Assembly: GCF_000819845.1 (NCBI RefSeq)
Contig: NZ_CDCG01000003.1
Span: 20,061 to 84,060, forward strand
DNA length: 64,000 nt
From: Aeromonas enteropelogenes
GTDB taxonomy: Bacteria > Pseudomonadota > Gammaproteobacteria > Enterobacterales > Aeromonadaceae
Direction: 5' to 3'
Positions 39,366 through 47,166 of the stretch are shown here, one piece after another. Position numbers and translations under genes: made by a program. The notes beneath the pieces were generated by a model. That model made no database searches. It saw only the letters and a list, made by a program, of their open reading frames with translations, and was not told the origin of the DNA. How positions within the stretch are numbered: position 1 is the stretch's first letter; each line of letters starts with the position of its first letter.

Positions 39366-40637
39366 TCATTTTGGCGAAAGCTTGGCCCGCGGCACCGGGT
39401 TGACCGGTGTCACCGGCACCCACTCGGGACGGGCCAGGGCGGGCAATTCGCCCTCCAGCCCCATGGCGGCACGGATCACCCCCTCTTTGAAAGGCGTGAG
39501 CAGATCGGCCGCACGCAATCCCACCCCGCGCACCAGCTTCTTGAGGGGGTGAGCGCCGCTAAACAGTCGCTTGAGCCCCTCCATCGCCGCCAGCATCCTG
39601 GCCGCCTCGCTCTTGCGCCAGCGCTCGTAGCTGCGCAGGTTGGCCTGCAGGCCGATATCCTTGCCGGCACGCTGGTTGGCGAGGATAAGCTCAGCCAGGG
39701 CGGCGGCATCCAGCAGGCCGAGGTTGACCCCCTGCCCTGCCAGCGGGTGTATGGTATGGGCGGCATCGCCCACCAGTACCAGCCGCTCGCGGGCAAAGTC
39801 GCGGGCATAGCGGGCGGTGAGCGGGATGGCGCTGCGCGGCCCCTCCACCTTGCACAGGCCGAGCCGCGCATCGAATGCCGCGGTGAGCTGGCGATTGAAC
39901 TTCTCATCGTCGCAGGCGCACAGCGCCTCGGCCCGCGCGGCAGGCAGAGACCAGACGATGGAGCAGAGATCCCCCTGCCACAGGGGCAGGAAGGCGAGCG
40001 GCCCCTCCGGGGTAAAGATCTGGCGGGCCACCGCCTGATGGGGCTCGGCGCAGCGCACCGTTGCCACCAGGGCGTGATGGCCGTAATCCCAGCTGGTCAG
40101 CGGAATATCGGCCTGGCGACGGACCCAGGAGTGGGCGCCATCGGCAGCCACTACCAGTTTCGCCGCGATGGCCTGGCCATCTTCAAGGAGCAGCAGGGCC
40201 CCCGCCGGGCCGCTCTGCAGACTCTTGGCGCGAGCCGGCGTGAGCAGCTGGATGTTGCTGGCACCCTCGATCGCCTCCAGCAGCGCCAGCTGGATGACCC
40301 GGTTCTCGACGATATGGCCGAGGGCGCTCTGGCGCAGGCTGGCAGCATCAAAATCGATATGGCCGAAGCTGTCCTGCTCCCACACCGCCATCTTGTCGTA
40401 ATGCTGCAGGCGGCGCGCCGCAACCCCGGACCAGGCACCGACCCGCTGCAGGATGCGCTGGCTGGCGAGGCTCAGGGCGCTGACCCGGTTATCGGCCACC
40501 TCGCCAAGCTCGGAGTCGGGCAAGCGCCCCTCGACCACCATCACCTTGAGGGCACTCTCCTTGAGGGCTGCGGCAAGCCCCAGGCCCACCATGCCACCCC
40601 CGACAATCACCACATCCACTTCTTGCATCTGCATCAT
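39366..40637 (-). CDS. ubiI: ubiquinone biosynthesis C5-hydroxylase UbiI (VisC)
   Basis: A flavin monooxygenase that introduces the C5 hydroxyl on the ubiquinone ring. The 423-residue protein has the N-terminal FAD dinucleotide site VVIVGGGMVGLGL, the mid motif VVAADGAHSWVR and the second FAD motif GDAAHTIHPLAGQGVNLG. Segments such as DSFGHIDFD, LGHIVENRVI and HHALVATVR are close to E. coli UbiI, which separates it from UbiF and UbiH. Three ATGs lie close together at 40637, 40634 and 40628 behind AAGGAAC; the exact one is uncertain. It lies 74 bases downstream of ubiH on the same strand. Confidence 0.92.
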   Translation of the reverse strand: MMQMQEVDVVIVGGGMVGLGLAAALKESALKVMVVEGRLPDSELGEVADNRVSALSLASQRILQRVGAWSGVAARRLQHYDKMAVWEQDSFGHIDFDAASLRQSALGHIVENRVIQLALLEAIEGASNIQLLTPARAKSLQSGPAGALLLLEDGQAIAAKLVVAADGAHSWVRRQADIPLTSWDYGHHALVATVRCAEPHQAVARQIFTPEGPLAFLPLWQGDLCSIVWSLPAARAEALCACDDEKFNRQLTAAFDARLGLCKVEGPRSAIPLTARYARDFARERLVLVGDAAHTIHPLAGQGVNLGLLDAAALAELILANQRAGKDIGLQANLRSYERWRKSEAARMLAAMEGLKRLFSGAHPLKKLVRGVGLRAADLLTPFKEGVIRAAMGLEGELPALARPEWVPVTPVNPVPRAKLSPK

Positions 40638-40711
40638 CTGTTCCTTTCATGGCTGGCCAGCAGGGGGCGCCATCGCACCTCCCCTTTCAGCATAAGTTGG
40701 CCCCGGGCGCC

Positions 40712-41971
40712 TTAACGTTTGCCACACACATCGGCGACAAAGCCCAGGGTACGGGAGGCAAGCGGCGCCTTGAGACAGGGGAGCCGCCCCATCAGGGAGA
40801 GCGCCAGATTGCGTCCCGCCACCAGGGGATCATGACCATTGGAGAAGAGCTGGGCCAGCGAGGAGGTGAGCCAGACGGTCTGCGCCTGATCGACCTTGCG
40901 CTGCTGCCAGTAGCCATTGAGTACGCTAAAGCTGCCGATATCCTCCCCCGCCGCCAGGGCGCTGGTGATGGCGTCGGTCAGCAGATCGAGATCCCGCATG
41001 CCGAGATTGAAACCCTGACCGGCGATAGGGTGCAGGGCGTGGGCGGCATTGCCCACCAGCACGGTGCGCTGGGCCAGCGGATAGTCGCAGGCGGTCAATA
41101 CCAGCGGATAGACGTGGCGCTGACCGGTGCGCTCGAAACGTCCCAGCCGCCAACCAAACGCCGCCTGCAGGCGGGCCAGAAACGCGGCCTCATCCAGCCC
41201 CATCAGCTCGTCCACCTCATGACGCGCGACGCTCCAGACCAAAGAGGAGAGCCCCTCCTGCATCGGCAGCAGGGCCAGGGGACCTTGCTCGGTAAAGCGC
41301 TCGAAGGCGCGGCCGGCGGGATCTTCGGCGGTCTTGACGGTGGCGATGATGGCACTCTGTTCAAAATCGTGGCGGGTCACCGCCAGCTTGAAGTGCTGGC
41401 GCACGAAGGAGTTGCCCCCGTCGGCCGCCACCAGCAGCCGGGTCTCTACCTGCTCGCCGCTCTCAAGCGTGAGCCTGACCGCCTCCTGCCGGGGCTGGAT
41501 ATCGCCGACCCGAGTCGGGCACACCACCCGGATCTGCTTGCAAGCTGCCATGGCCTGCTGCAAGGCGTGACCCACGGCCGCCAGTTCAACGACCTGACCC
41601 AGGGCGGCCAGACCGTATTCGGCCGCTGACAGACGAGTCTGGCCGCAGTGGCCCCGATCCGAGACATGAATGTGAGTGATGGGGGCGCAGTGAGGAGCAA
41701 ACAGATGCCAGAGGCCGCGCCGCTCCAGCGCCTCGCAGGTGCCCGCCGCCAGCGCGATGGCGCGGGCATCGAAACCGGGATGAGCCGGTGCAGAGGCATG
41801 GATGTCGGGAGCACTGGCTTCCAGTAGCAGGATCGACAGGGGCGACCCATCGGGCTTGCGCAGGGCAGCCAGAGAGAGCGCCAGCACGGCACCACTCATT
41901 CCGCCACCGACCAGGGTCACATCGACCTGTCGCACATCAGATTGGGACATAAGCAGAGAAGGAGAAGTCAA
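40712..41971 (-). CDS. ubiH: ubiquinone biosynthesis C6-hydroxylase UbiH
   Basis: A flavin monooxygenase of the ubiquinone pathway (2-octaprenyl-6-methoxyphenol hydroxylase), 419 residues from the TTG start. FAD motifs are VTLVGGGMSGAVLAL, LVAADGGNSFVR and GNAAHALHPIAGQGFNLGMRD. AHPGFDARAIALAAGTCEAL, HVSDRGHCG and GRAFERFTEQGPLALLPM match E. coli UbiH. TTG at 41971 has GAGG 8-9 bases upstream; ATG at 41950 has no ribosome site but gives the more usual N-terminus. In E. coli pepP precedes ubiH; here it does not. Confidence 0.92.
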   Translation of the reverse strand: MTSPSLLMSQSDVRQVDVTLVGGGMSGAVLALSLAALRKPDGSPLSILLLEASAPDIHASAPAHPGFDARAIALAAGTCEALERRGLWHLFAPHCAPITHIHVSDRGHCGQTRLSAAEYGLAALGQVVELAAVGHALQQAMAACKQIRVVCPTRVGDIQPRQEAVRLTLESGEQVETRLLVAADGGNSFVRQHFKLAVTRHDFEQSAIIATVKTAEDPAGRAFERFTEQGPLALLPMQEGLSSLVWSVARHEVDELMGLDEAAFLARLQAAFGWRLGRFERTGQRHVYPLVLTACDYPLAQRTVLVGNAAHALHPIAGQGFNLGMRDLDLLTDAITSALAAGEDIGSFSVLNGYWQQRKVDQAQTVWLTSSLAQLFSNGHDPLVAGRNLALSLMGRLPCLKAPLASRTLGFVADVCGKR

Positions 41972-42095
41972 AAACGTGGCCTCATGCTACCACAAAGGGC
42001 GAGGCCGATTGCGCGGTGGGCGGCAAAAAACCAGTGTCAGCTCACAGGGTTAGTCAGCTTTTGCCATCACGTTGCAATCACTTTGCCACAACAAA

Positions 42096-42115
42096 AGAGC
42101 GCCACGGGGCGCTCT
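42096..42115 (-). terminator. Rho-independent terminator after ygfB
   Basis: AGAGCGCC / GGCGCTCT stem with a 4-base loop; the minus strand continues with TTTTGTTG. It separates ygfB from ubiH, so ubiH probably has its own promoter. Confidence 0.7.
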
Positions 42116-42163
42116 GTTCTTTCAGTAGGTGACAAAGGGTGATCTGTCACCACAATCTGCCCA

Positions 42164-42733
42164 TCAATGCAGGGTCGGCGGGGTAACCGGGCTGTCCGGG
42201 CGCTTGCCAAACTCTTCGAAGGCCATCATGACCCCCAGCTTGACGTGCTCGTAGAGCACCAGGAAGGAGGCTTCGTTCTCGTCATCTTCCTGATCGAACT
42301 CGGCAGAGACCTGGGTGATGCTGGCGATATCCTGGATCATCTCCTGCAGCTCTTCCGAGGCGCGGGAGAGCTCCTGCTGCACCACACCGAAACCGGCCAG
42401 AAACGCCTGGGACCAGTCCACCAGCGAATCGATGCGCTCATCCAGCGGCGTCTCGTCGCCGGGCAACAGCAGCTCGACCCCTTTTTGCGCCATCAGGCTC
42501 TCGACCACATTGTGATAAAGATCGGTCATCAGCTGGCGCACCGGGGCCGGCAGGCCGAATCCGTCGTTCACCAGATCGTTGAAATGGGGCACCCAGCTCT
42601 TCTCATCCAGCGCCACGCCACCACATACCAGACCACAGATCACACCGTGAGCCTCGACCGCACTGGCCATCAGCTCATGCTGCTCCATGATGGCCGTCAC
42701 GGCCGCATAGTTAAGGGGGGTTGTCTTGCTCAT
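42164..42733 (-). CDS. ygfB: UPF0149 family protein YgfB
   Basis: A conserved cytosolic protein of the YecA/YgfB family; its molecular role is poorly defined, though in Pseudomonas a YgfB homologue affects beta-lactam resistance. From the ATG at 42733 it has 189 residues, close to E. coli YgfB (192). It is acidic and all-helical, with HGVICGLVCGGVALDEKSW and LVDWSQAFLAGFG as family marks. A TTG at 42748 would add five residues; GCGGA lies before the ATG. It is divergent from zapA, as in E. coli. Confidence 0.88.
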   Translation of the reverse strand: MSKTTPLNYAAVTAIMEQHELMASAVEAHGVICGLVCGGVALDEKSWVPHFNDLVNDGFGLPAPVRQLMTDLYHNVVESLMAQKGVELLLPGDETPLDERIDSLVDWSQAFLAGFGVVQQELSRASEELQEMIQDIASITQVSAEFDQEDDENEASFLVLYEHVKLGVMMAFEEFGKRPDSPVTPPTLH

Positions 42734-42906
42734 AGTGGATCCGCTCAAAGTTCATGCAAGTTTGCAAAATTTATGGTCAGGATCCTAGCATTCTCCCTCT
42801 TCCAGAGCCAGCAAGGCCTTGAAAGTTATGCATCTGCGCTATATAGTCCCGCCCAGTTGTCCACGTGGATAAAGGCGGAAAGTTTCTTCGCCGTATTGAG
42901 GAAGGC

Positions 42907-43242
42907 ATGAGCACAGAGGCCGTAGAAATCGTCATTTTGGGACGTCCCTACAAGGTATCCTGTCCCTTGGGACAACAGGATGCCCTGCGCCAGGCCGCCG
43001 AGCAGCTGACCGAAAAATTGATCGACCTGCGTCAACGTTCCAAAGTCTCCAGCAACGAACAGCTTGCTGTGATGGCGGCGCTCAATTTTTGCCATGAGCT
43101 CTGCCTTGAAAAAGAGAAAAACCACCAATACTCTGAGACCATGGACAAGCGGATCAAGATGCTGCAACGCACCATAGAAGCGGCCTTGATAGAGCACGGA
43201 CAGTATGGTGATTCCAGCGAAGAAGAGGGGCAACAGCCCTAA
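42907..43242 (+). CDS. zapA: cell division protein ZapA
   Basis: Binds FtsZ at midcell and bundles its filaments. From the ATG at 42907 it has 111 residues, close to E. coli ZapA (109): an N-terminal globular head (VEIVILGRPYKVSCP, GQQDALRQAAEQL) and a long C-terminal coiled coil. GAGGAAGG lies just before the ATG; the open frame to 42865 is not supported. The 6S RNA gene follows directly, the conserved zapA-ssrS arrangement. Confidence 0.93.
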   Translation: MSTEAVEIVILGRPYKVSCPLGQQDALRQAAEQLTEKLIDLRQRSKVSSNEQLAVMAALNFCHELCLEKEKNHQYSETMDKRIKMLQRTIEAALIEHGQYGDSSEEEGQQP

Positions 43243-43257
43243 TCTCGCACCGTTTTA

Positions 43258-43439
43258 AATTCCCTGGGGTGTTTGTCAGCCGGTTCAAGTCCCCGAGCCG
43301 ATATTCATACCAAACAGGGGATCTGCCTTCTGGCTATTGCGCATGCTCGGCACGACCGAGAAGCCTGCGGTCAGATCCGATCCCCGCCTTGAACCGACGG
43401 TTCAAGGGCCCAAACCGGCAACGGCATCTCCGGGGTTCC
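43258..43439 (+). ncRNA. ssrS: 6S RNA
   Basis: A roughly 182-nucleotide RNA that mimics an open promoter and binds sigma70 RNA polymerase in stationary phase. Close matches to the E. coli sequence are AGTCCCCGAGCCGATATTCA near the 5' side, GCATGCTCGG and CCGAGAAGCCT around the central region, and CCTTGAACC followed by GGTTCAAGGG near the 3' side. The two ends pair (TCCCTGGGGT with CTCCGGGGTTCC). It lies directly after zapA as in other gammaproteobacteria. Ends are placed by comparison with E. coli. Confidence 0.92.
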
Positions 43440-43445
43440 AACAGC

Positions 43446-43477
43446 AAAAAGCCCGTCACCATGGTGACGGGCTTTTT
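43446..43477. terminator. bidirectional terminator after ssrS and tctE
   Basis: GCCCGTCACC / GGTGACGGGC stem with a 2-base centre, flanked by AAAAA on the left and TTTTT on the right. It serves the 6S RNA region on plus and the tctDE operon on minus. Confidence 0.85.
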
Positions 43478-43499
43478 CTTTATTCTCCCCCCGCCTGCC

Positions 43500-44894
43500 T
43501 CACACCGGCAGGCTCAGCCTTACCAGCAGGCCGCCGAGTTGCGGCGCAGGCAGCAGCAACACCTCACCATGATGGTAGTGGGCGATGTCGCGCACCAGCG
43601 CGAGGCCAAGGCCGGCGCCGGGTTGTTCGGCGCCGTTTTCGAGCCGCTGGAACGGCAGCCAGACCCGCTCGGCCTGCTCGGGGGCGATGCCGGGGCCACT
43701 GTCTTCCACCTCCAGCCAGACTTGCCTCCCGGCAGCCTGCACCCGCGCCGTCACAGTGCCACCTGCCGGGCTGTACTTGATGGCGTTGTCCAGCAGATTG
43801 GCACACAGCTCCCCGAGCAGCAGCGGCTCCCCGGCCACCATGATGGCGGACTCCTCCCCCTCGTAGCCGAGATCGATCCCCTTGCTGCGCGCCTGTGCCA
43901 AGCGGGAGAGACAAGCCTGCTGCACCAGTTCCACCAGCTCGATGGGCTCGCGCTGGCGAAGGCCGGAGCACTCGTCGGATTTGAGGCGGGCCAGCAGCAG
44001 CAAGCGCTCGGTCAGCGCTATGGTGTGATCGAGCCGGGCCGCCATGGCCGTCAGGCTCTCCTGCATCAGGGCGGGATCGTGACCGCTGCGGGCCACCTCC
44101 ACCTGGGTCTTCAGTATGGTCAGCGGGGTGCGCAGCTGGTGCGCCGCATCGGCGCTGAAGCGCTCCTGACGGGCCACCAGCTGGCGCAATCTGGCCAGAT
44201 GGCGATTAAAGGCGAGGATAAGCGGCCGGGTCTCCTGCCAGGGGAGCAAGTCCGGCAGCGGCGCCAGGTTAGCGGCATCGCGGCGCAATAGCTCGCGCGA
44301 CAGACGGCGCATCGGGGTAAGCAGGCGCTTGAGCAGCAGGTAGGCGAGCAACAGGGTCAGGGCCACCAGGGCCCCCTGAGAGAGCACCGCATGCCACAAC
44401 AGCTGTTCGGCGAGTTCACGACGCCCCATCAGGGTTTCGGCCACCGTGATGGTGGCCATGCCGCTCAGACCTCCTTCGTTAACCGGCTGCAGCAGGGCGA
44501 CGGCGCGAATAGGCGTGCCCTGATACTCCCCGTCATAGAAGTAAGCGAGCGCCGGATAACGGTCGGTGAGCGGCGTCTTGTCCGGCCTCGCCGGCAACTC
44601 CTCATAGCCCGAGATAACCCGACCGGATGGCGAGCGCACCTGATAGAAGAGGCGATCGCGCATGTTGCGCTCGAAGCTGTCGAGCACCACGTAGGGGACA
44701 TCGACCCGCAGCCGCCCCTGCTGCACATCGAGGCGCTCGGCCACGGTGCGCGCCGAGGCGAGCAGGGTGCGATCATAAGCTTGGGTAGCGGCGGCCAGGG
44801 CGCCGTAGTAGCTGTACCAGGCCGACGCCCCCCAGAGGATCAGCAAGGGAGCGCCAAGAAACAGCAGCAGTTGATGAAGGAGCGAGCGGTTAAT
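43500..44894 (-). CDS. tctE: sensor histidine kinase, TctE type
   Basis: The membrane kinase of a two-component pair with the adjacent TctD-like regulator, probably sensing tricarboxylates. It has two membrane segments (N-terminal and about residues 170-190), a periplasmic TctE-like sensor between, and HisKA/HATPase domains with His252 (FSADAAHQLRTPLT), NLLDNAIKYSP, DSGPGIAP and GAGLGLALV. The start is unusual: I place it at an ATT (44894) that overlaps the tctD stop and lies 6 bases after GGAGG; no ATG or GTG fits. TTG at 44846 would truncate the first helix and has no ribosome site. With ATT the length is 464 residues. Confidence 0.85.
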   Translation of the reverse strand: MNRSLLHQLLLFLGAPLLILWGASAWYSYYGALAAATQAYDRTLLASARTVAERLDVQQGRLRVDVPYVVLDSFERNMRDRLFYQVRSPSGRVISGYEELPARPDKTPLTDRYPALAYFYDGEYQGTPIRAVALLQPVNEGGLSGMATITVAETLMGRRELAEQLLWHAVLSQGALVALTLLLAYLLLKRLLTPMRRLSRELLRRDAANLAPLPDLLPWQETRPLILAFNRHLARLRQLVARQERFSADAAHQLRTPLTILKTQVEVARSGHDPALMQESLTAMAARLDHTIALTERLLLLARLKSDECSGLRQREPIELVELVQQACLSRLAQARSKGIDLGYEGEESAIMVAGEPLLLGELCANLLDNAIKYSPAGGTVTARVQAAGRQVWLEVEDSGPGIAPEQAERVWLPFQRLENGAEQPGAGLGLALVRDIAHYHHGEVLLLPAPQLGGLLVRLSLPV

Positions 44895-45564
44895 GGGAAG
44901 CCTCCGGCGCCGCTTCCAGCAAATAACCCAGCCCGCGCAATGTAGTGATCACCACGCCACTGCCGACGAGCTTTTTGCGCAGCCGGTGGATGTAGAGATC
45001 GATGCTCTCCTTCCCCACCTCGTCATCGAGGTTGAACACCTGCTCGAACAGCTGCCCCTTGGCCACCGGTCGCCCCTGGCGATACATGAGGGCGGTGAGC
45101 AGCGCCTGCTCGCGCGGGGTCAGGGCCAGCCTGGCGTCATTCACCACGAAATAACCGTCCGGATGCAGCATCAGCTGCCCCAGCCGCAATTCGGCGCCGC
45201 CACTTTCGCTGCGTCGCAGCAGCGCCCGCAGACGGGCGTCGAGCTCCCCCAGATCGAACGGCTTGGCGAGATAGTCGTCGGCGCCGGCATTGAGACCGCA
45301 GATCCGCTCCTCTACCGCGCCACGGGCGGTGAGCAGCAGCACCGGCAAGCCCTGGCCGCGGCGGCGCAACCGGCCGAGCACTGTCAGCCCATCCAGCCTG
45401 GGCATTTCGATATCCAGGATCGCCAGAGCATAACGCTCCTGGCGCAGCAGCTGATCGGCGCTGTCGCCGTCAGCCACCCAATCCACGGCGAATCCGGCGC
45501 TGGTCAAGGCCCGCGAAAGCCAGTGCGCCAGTTCATGATTGTCTTCGGCCAGCAGTAAACGCAT
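44890..45564 (-). CDS. tctD: response regulator, TctD type (OmpR family)
   Basis: A 224-residue response regulator: receiver domain with phospho-acceptor Asp51 (LAILDIEMP), acidic pocket near LLAEDN and Lys in YLAKPFD, then a C-terminal winged helix (LTPREQALLTALMYR, IDLYIHRLRKKL). It overlaps the start of the kinase gene, so the two are one operon. It is divergent from the tctC-B-A transporter genes, which it probably activates, as in Salmonella tctD/tctE. Confidence 0.9.
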   Translation of the reverse strand: MRLLLAEDNHELAHWLSRALTSAGFAVDWVADGDSADQLLRQERYALAILDIEMPRLDGLTVLGRLRRRGQGLPVLLLTARGAVEERICGLNAGADDYLAKPFDLGELDARLRALLRRSESGGAELRLGQLMLHPDGYFVVNDARLALTPREQALLTALMYRQGRPVAKGQLFEQVFNLDDEVGKESIDLYIHRLRKKLVGSGVVITTLRGLGYLLEAAPEASH

Positions 45565-45666
45565 CTCGTCTCCCCATACTGCGAGGTGTGATCCACTTCA
45601 CGCTCCCAGCAATTCAGCAACGGCTGAAAGGTGAATGAAAGGTTGTTGTTTTAACAATTTCGCATC

Positions 45667-45686
45667 ACCTCGTCTACCGACGAGGT
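45667..45686. promoter_or_regulatory. inverted repeat upstream of tctC
   Basis: ACCTCGTC and GACGAGGT are exact reverse complements with a 4-base spacer, 37 bases before the tctC start. A second palindrome, TTGTT-TT-AACAA, lies at 45646-45657. Either could be an operator for TctD or a leader hairpin. Confidence 0.4.
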
Positions 45687-45723
45687 CACACCCGGAAAAA
45701 ACAACAACAAGATGGAGCACTCC

Positions 45724-46710
45724 ATGAAGCAACACACACGTCATGCCCTCGCCCTGCTGGCCCTGTTCGGTGCCCTGCCACTGCAAGCTGCCGACACCGC
45801 CAGCGCCCCTGATCGGACCGAATGCATCGCCCCCGCCAAACCGGGCGGCGGTTTCGATCTCACCTGCAAGCTGCTGCAGGTGAGCCTGCAGGAGACCAAC
45901 ACCATCGACAAGCCGATGCGCGTCACCTACATGCCGGGCGGCGTTGGCGCCGTGGCCTACAACGCCATCGTGGCCCAGCGTCCGGCCGAGGCCGGCACAG
46001 TGGTCGCCTTCTCCGGCGGTTCGCTTTTGAACCTCTCCCAGGGCAAGTTCGGCCGCTACGGGGTCGATGACGTGCGCTGGCTGGCCGCCGTTGGCACCGA
46101 CTACGGCATGATCGCGGTGCGCCACGACGCCCCCTACCAGAACCTCAAGGAGCTGGTCGCCGCCCTCAAACGCGATCCCAACAGCGTGGTGATCGGCGCC
46201 GGCGCCTCCATCGGCAGCCAGGACTGGATGAAGGCCGCCCTGCTGGCCAAGCTGGCAGGGGTCGATCCCCACAAGATGCGCTACGTCGCCTTTGAAGGCG
46301 GTGGCGAGCCGGTCACCGCCCTGCTCGGCAACCACGTGCAGGCGGTCTCCGGCGATCTGAGCGAGATGGTGCCCCACCTTGGCGGCGACAAACTCAAGGT
46401 GTTGGCGGTGTTTGCCAAGGATCGCCTGCCGGGCAAGCTGGCCGACATCCCCACCGCCAGGGAGCAGGGTTATGACCTGGAGTGGCCGGTCATTCGCGGC
46501 TTCTACGTGGGCCCCAAGGTGAGCGACGCCGAGTACCAGTGGTGGAAGCAGACCTTCGATCAACTGGTCAAGACCGACACCTTCAAGGCCCAGCGTGATC
46601 AGCGCGGCCTGTTCGAGTTCGATCTCACCGGCGAGGCACTGGACAGCTACGTCAAGGCCCAGGTCGCCGACTATCGCGAGCAGGCCAAGGCTTTCGGTCT
46701 GGCCAAGTAA
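45724..46710 (+). CDS. tctC: tricarboxylate transporter substrate-binding protein TctC
   Basis: The periplasmic receptor of the tripartite tricarboxylate transporter (TTT), 328 residues. A signal peptide covers residues 1-22 (ending LPLQA before ADTASA). The TctC/Bug family marks are CIAPAKPGGGFDLTC and YMPGGVGAVAYNAIV. I use the ATG at 45724, with GGAG 6-7 bases upstream, over the one at 45712. It is first in tctC-tctB-tctA. The natural substrate is likely citrate or a related tricarboxylate. Confidence 0.93.
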   Translation: MKQHTRHALALLALFGALPLQAADTASAPDRTECIAPAKPGGGFDLTCKLLQVSLQETNTIDKPMRVTYMPGGVGAVAYNAIVAQRPAEAGTVVAFSGGSLLNLSQGKFGRYGVDDVRWLAAVGTDYGMIAVRHDAPYQNLKELVAALKRDPNSVVIGAGASIGSQDWMKAALLAKLAGVDPHKMRYVAFEGGGEPVTALLGNHVQAVSGDLSEMVPHLGGDKLKVLAVFAKDRLPGKLADIPTAREQGYDLEWPVIRGFYVGPKVSDAEYQWWKQTFDQLVKTDTFKAQRDQRGLFEFDLTGEALDSYVKAQVADYREQAKAFGLAK

Positions 46711-46725
46711 GAGGGAGCCAGCACC

Positions 46726-47157
46726 ATGAGCGATCGTCTGTTTGCCCTGTGCTGGCTGCTGCTGAGCCTGGGGGCCGCCGCCCTCGCTTGGCAGCTGCAC
46801 AGCGAATACAGCTACGAGCCGGTGGGGCCGCGCCCCTTCCCGCTGGTCATCAGCCTGTTGATGGCCGGCTGCGCCCTGCTGCTGCTGAGGCGCACGCCGG
46901 ATCCGGCCAGCTGGCCGGAGCGTCCCGCGCTGCTGCGCATCGCCGCCATGGTGCTGGCCCTGTTTGCCTACGGCTGGGGCTTTGAGTGGCTGGGCTTTCC
47001 GCTCGCCACCACCCTGCTCACCGTGGTGGTCGGGCGGCTGTTTGGCGCCAGCTGGCGCGCCGCCCTCATCGCCGGGCCCCTGCTCGGCATCTGCCTCTTT
47101 TACACCTTCGACCGGCTGCTGGATGTCACCCTGCCGCTCGGCGCCTGGCTGGCCTAA
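46726..47157 (+). CDS. tctB: tricarboxylate transporter small membrane subunit TctB
   Basis: The small, four-helix membrane subunit of the TTT family, 143 residues. Four hydrophobic segments are visible (about residues 3-20, 37-52, 62-95, 104-125), with the motif EYSYEPVGPRPFPLVISLLM near the first loop. It starts 15 bases after tctC and ends 9 bases before tctA, so the three are one operon. Sequence conservation in this subunit is low, and position is the main evidence. Confidence 0.9.
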   Translation: MSDRLFALCWLLLSLGAAALAWQLHSEYSYEPVGPRPFPLVISLLMAGCALLLLRRTPDPASWPERPALLRIAAMVLALFAYGWGFEWLGFPLATTLLTVVVGRLFGASWRAALIAGPLLGICLFYTFDRLLDVTLPLGAWLA

Positions 47158-47166
47158 GGAGTTGTC

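Noticed and set aside
43269..44291. A plus-strand protein frame across ssrS and tctE
   Set aside because: It starts inside 6S RNA and runs antisense to a conserved kinase; no ribosome site or domain supports it.
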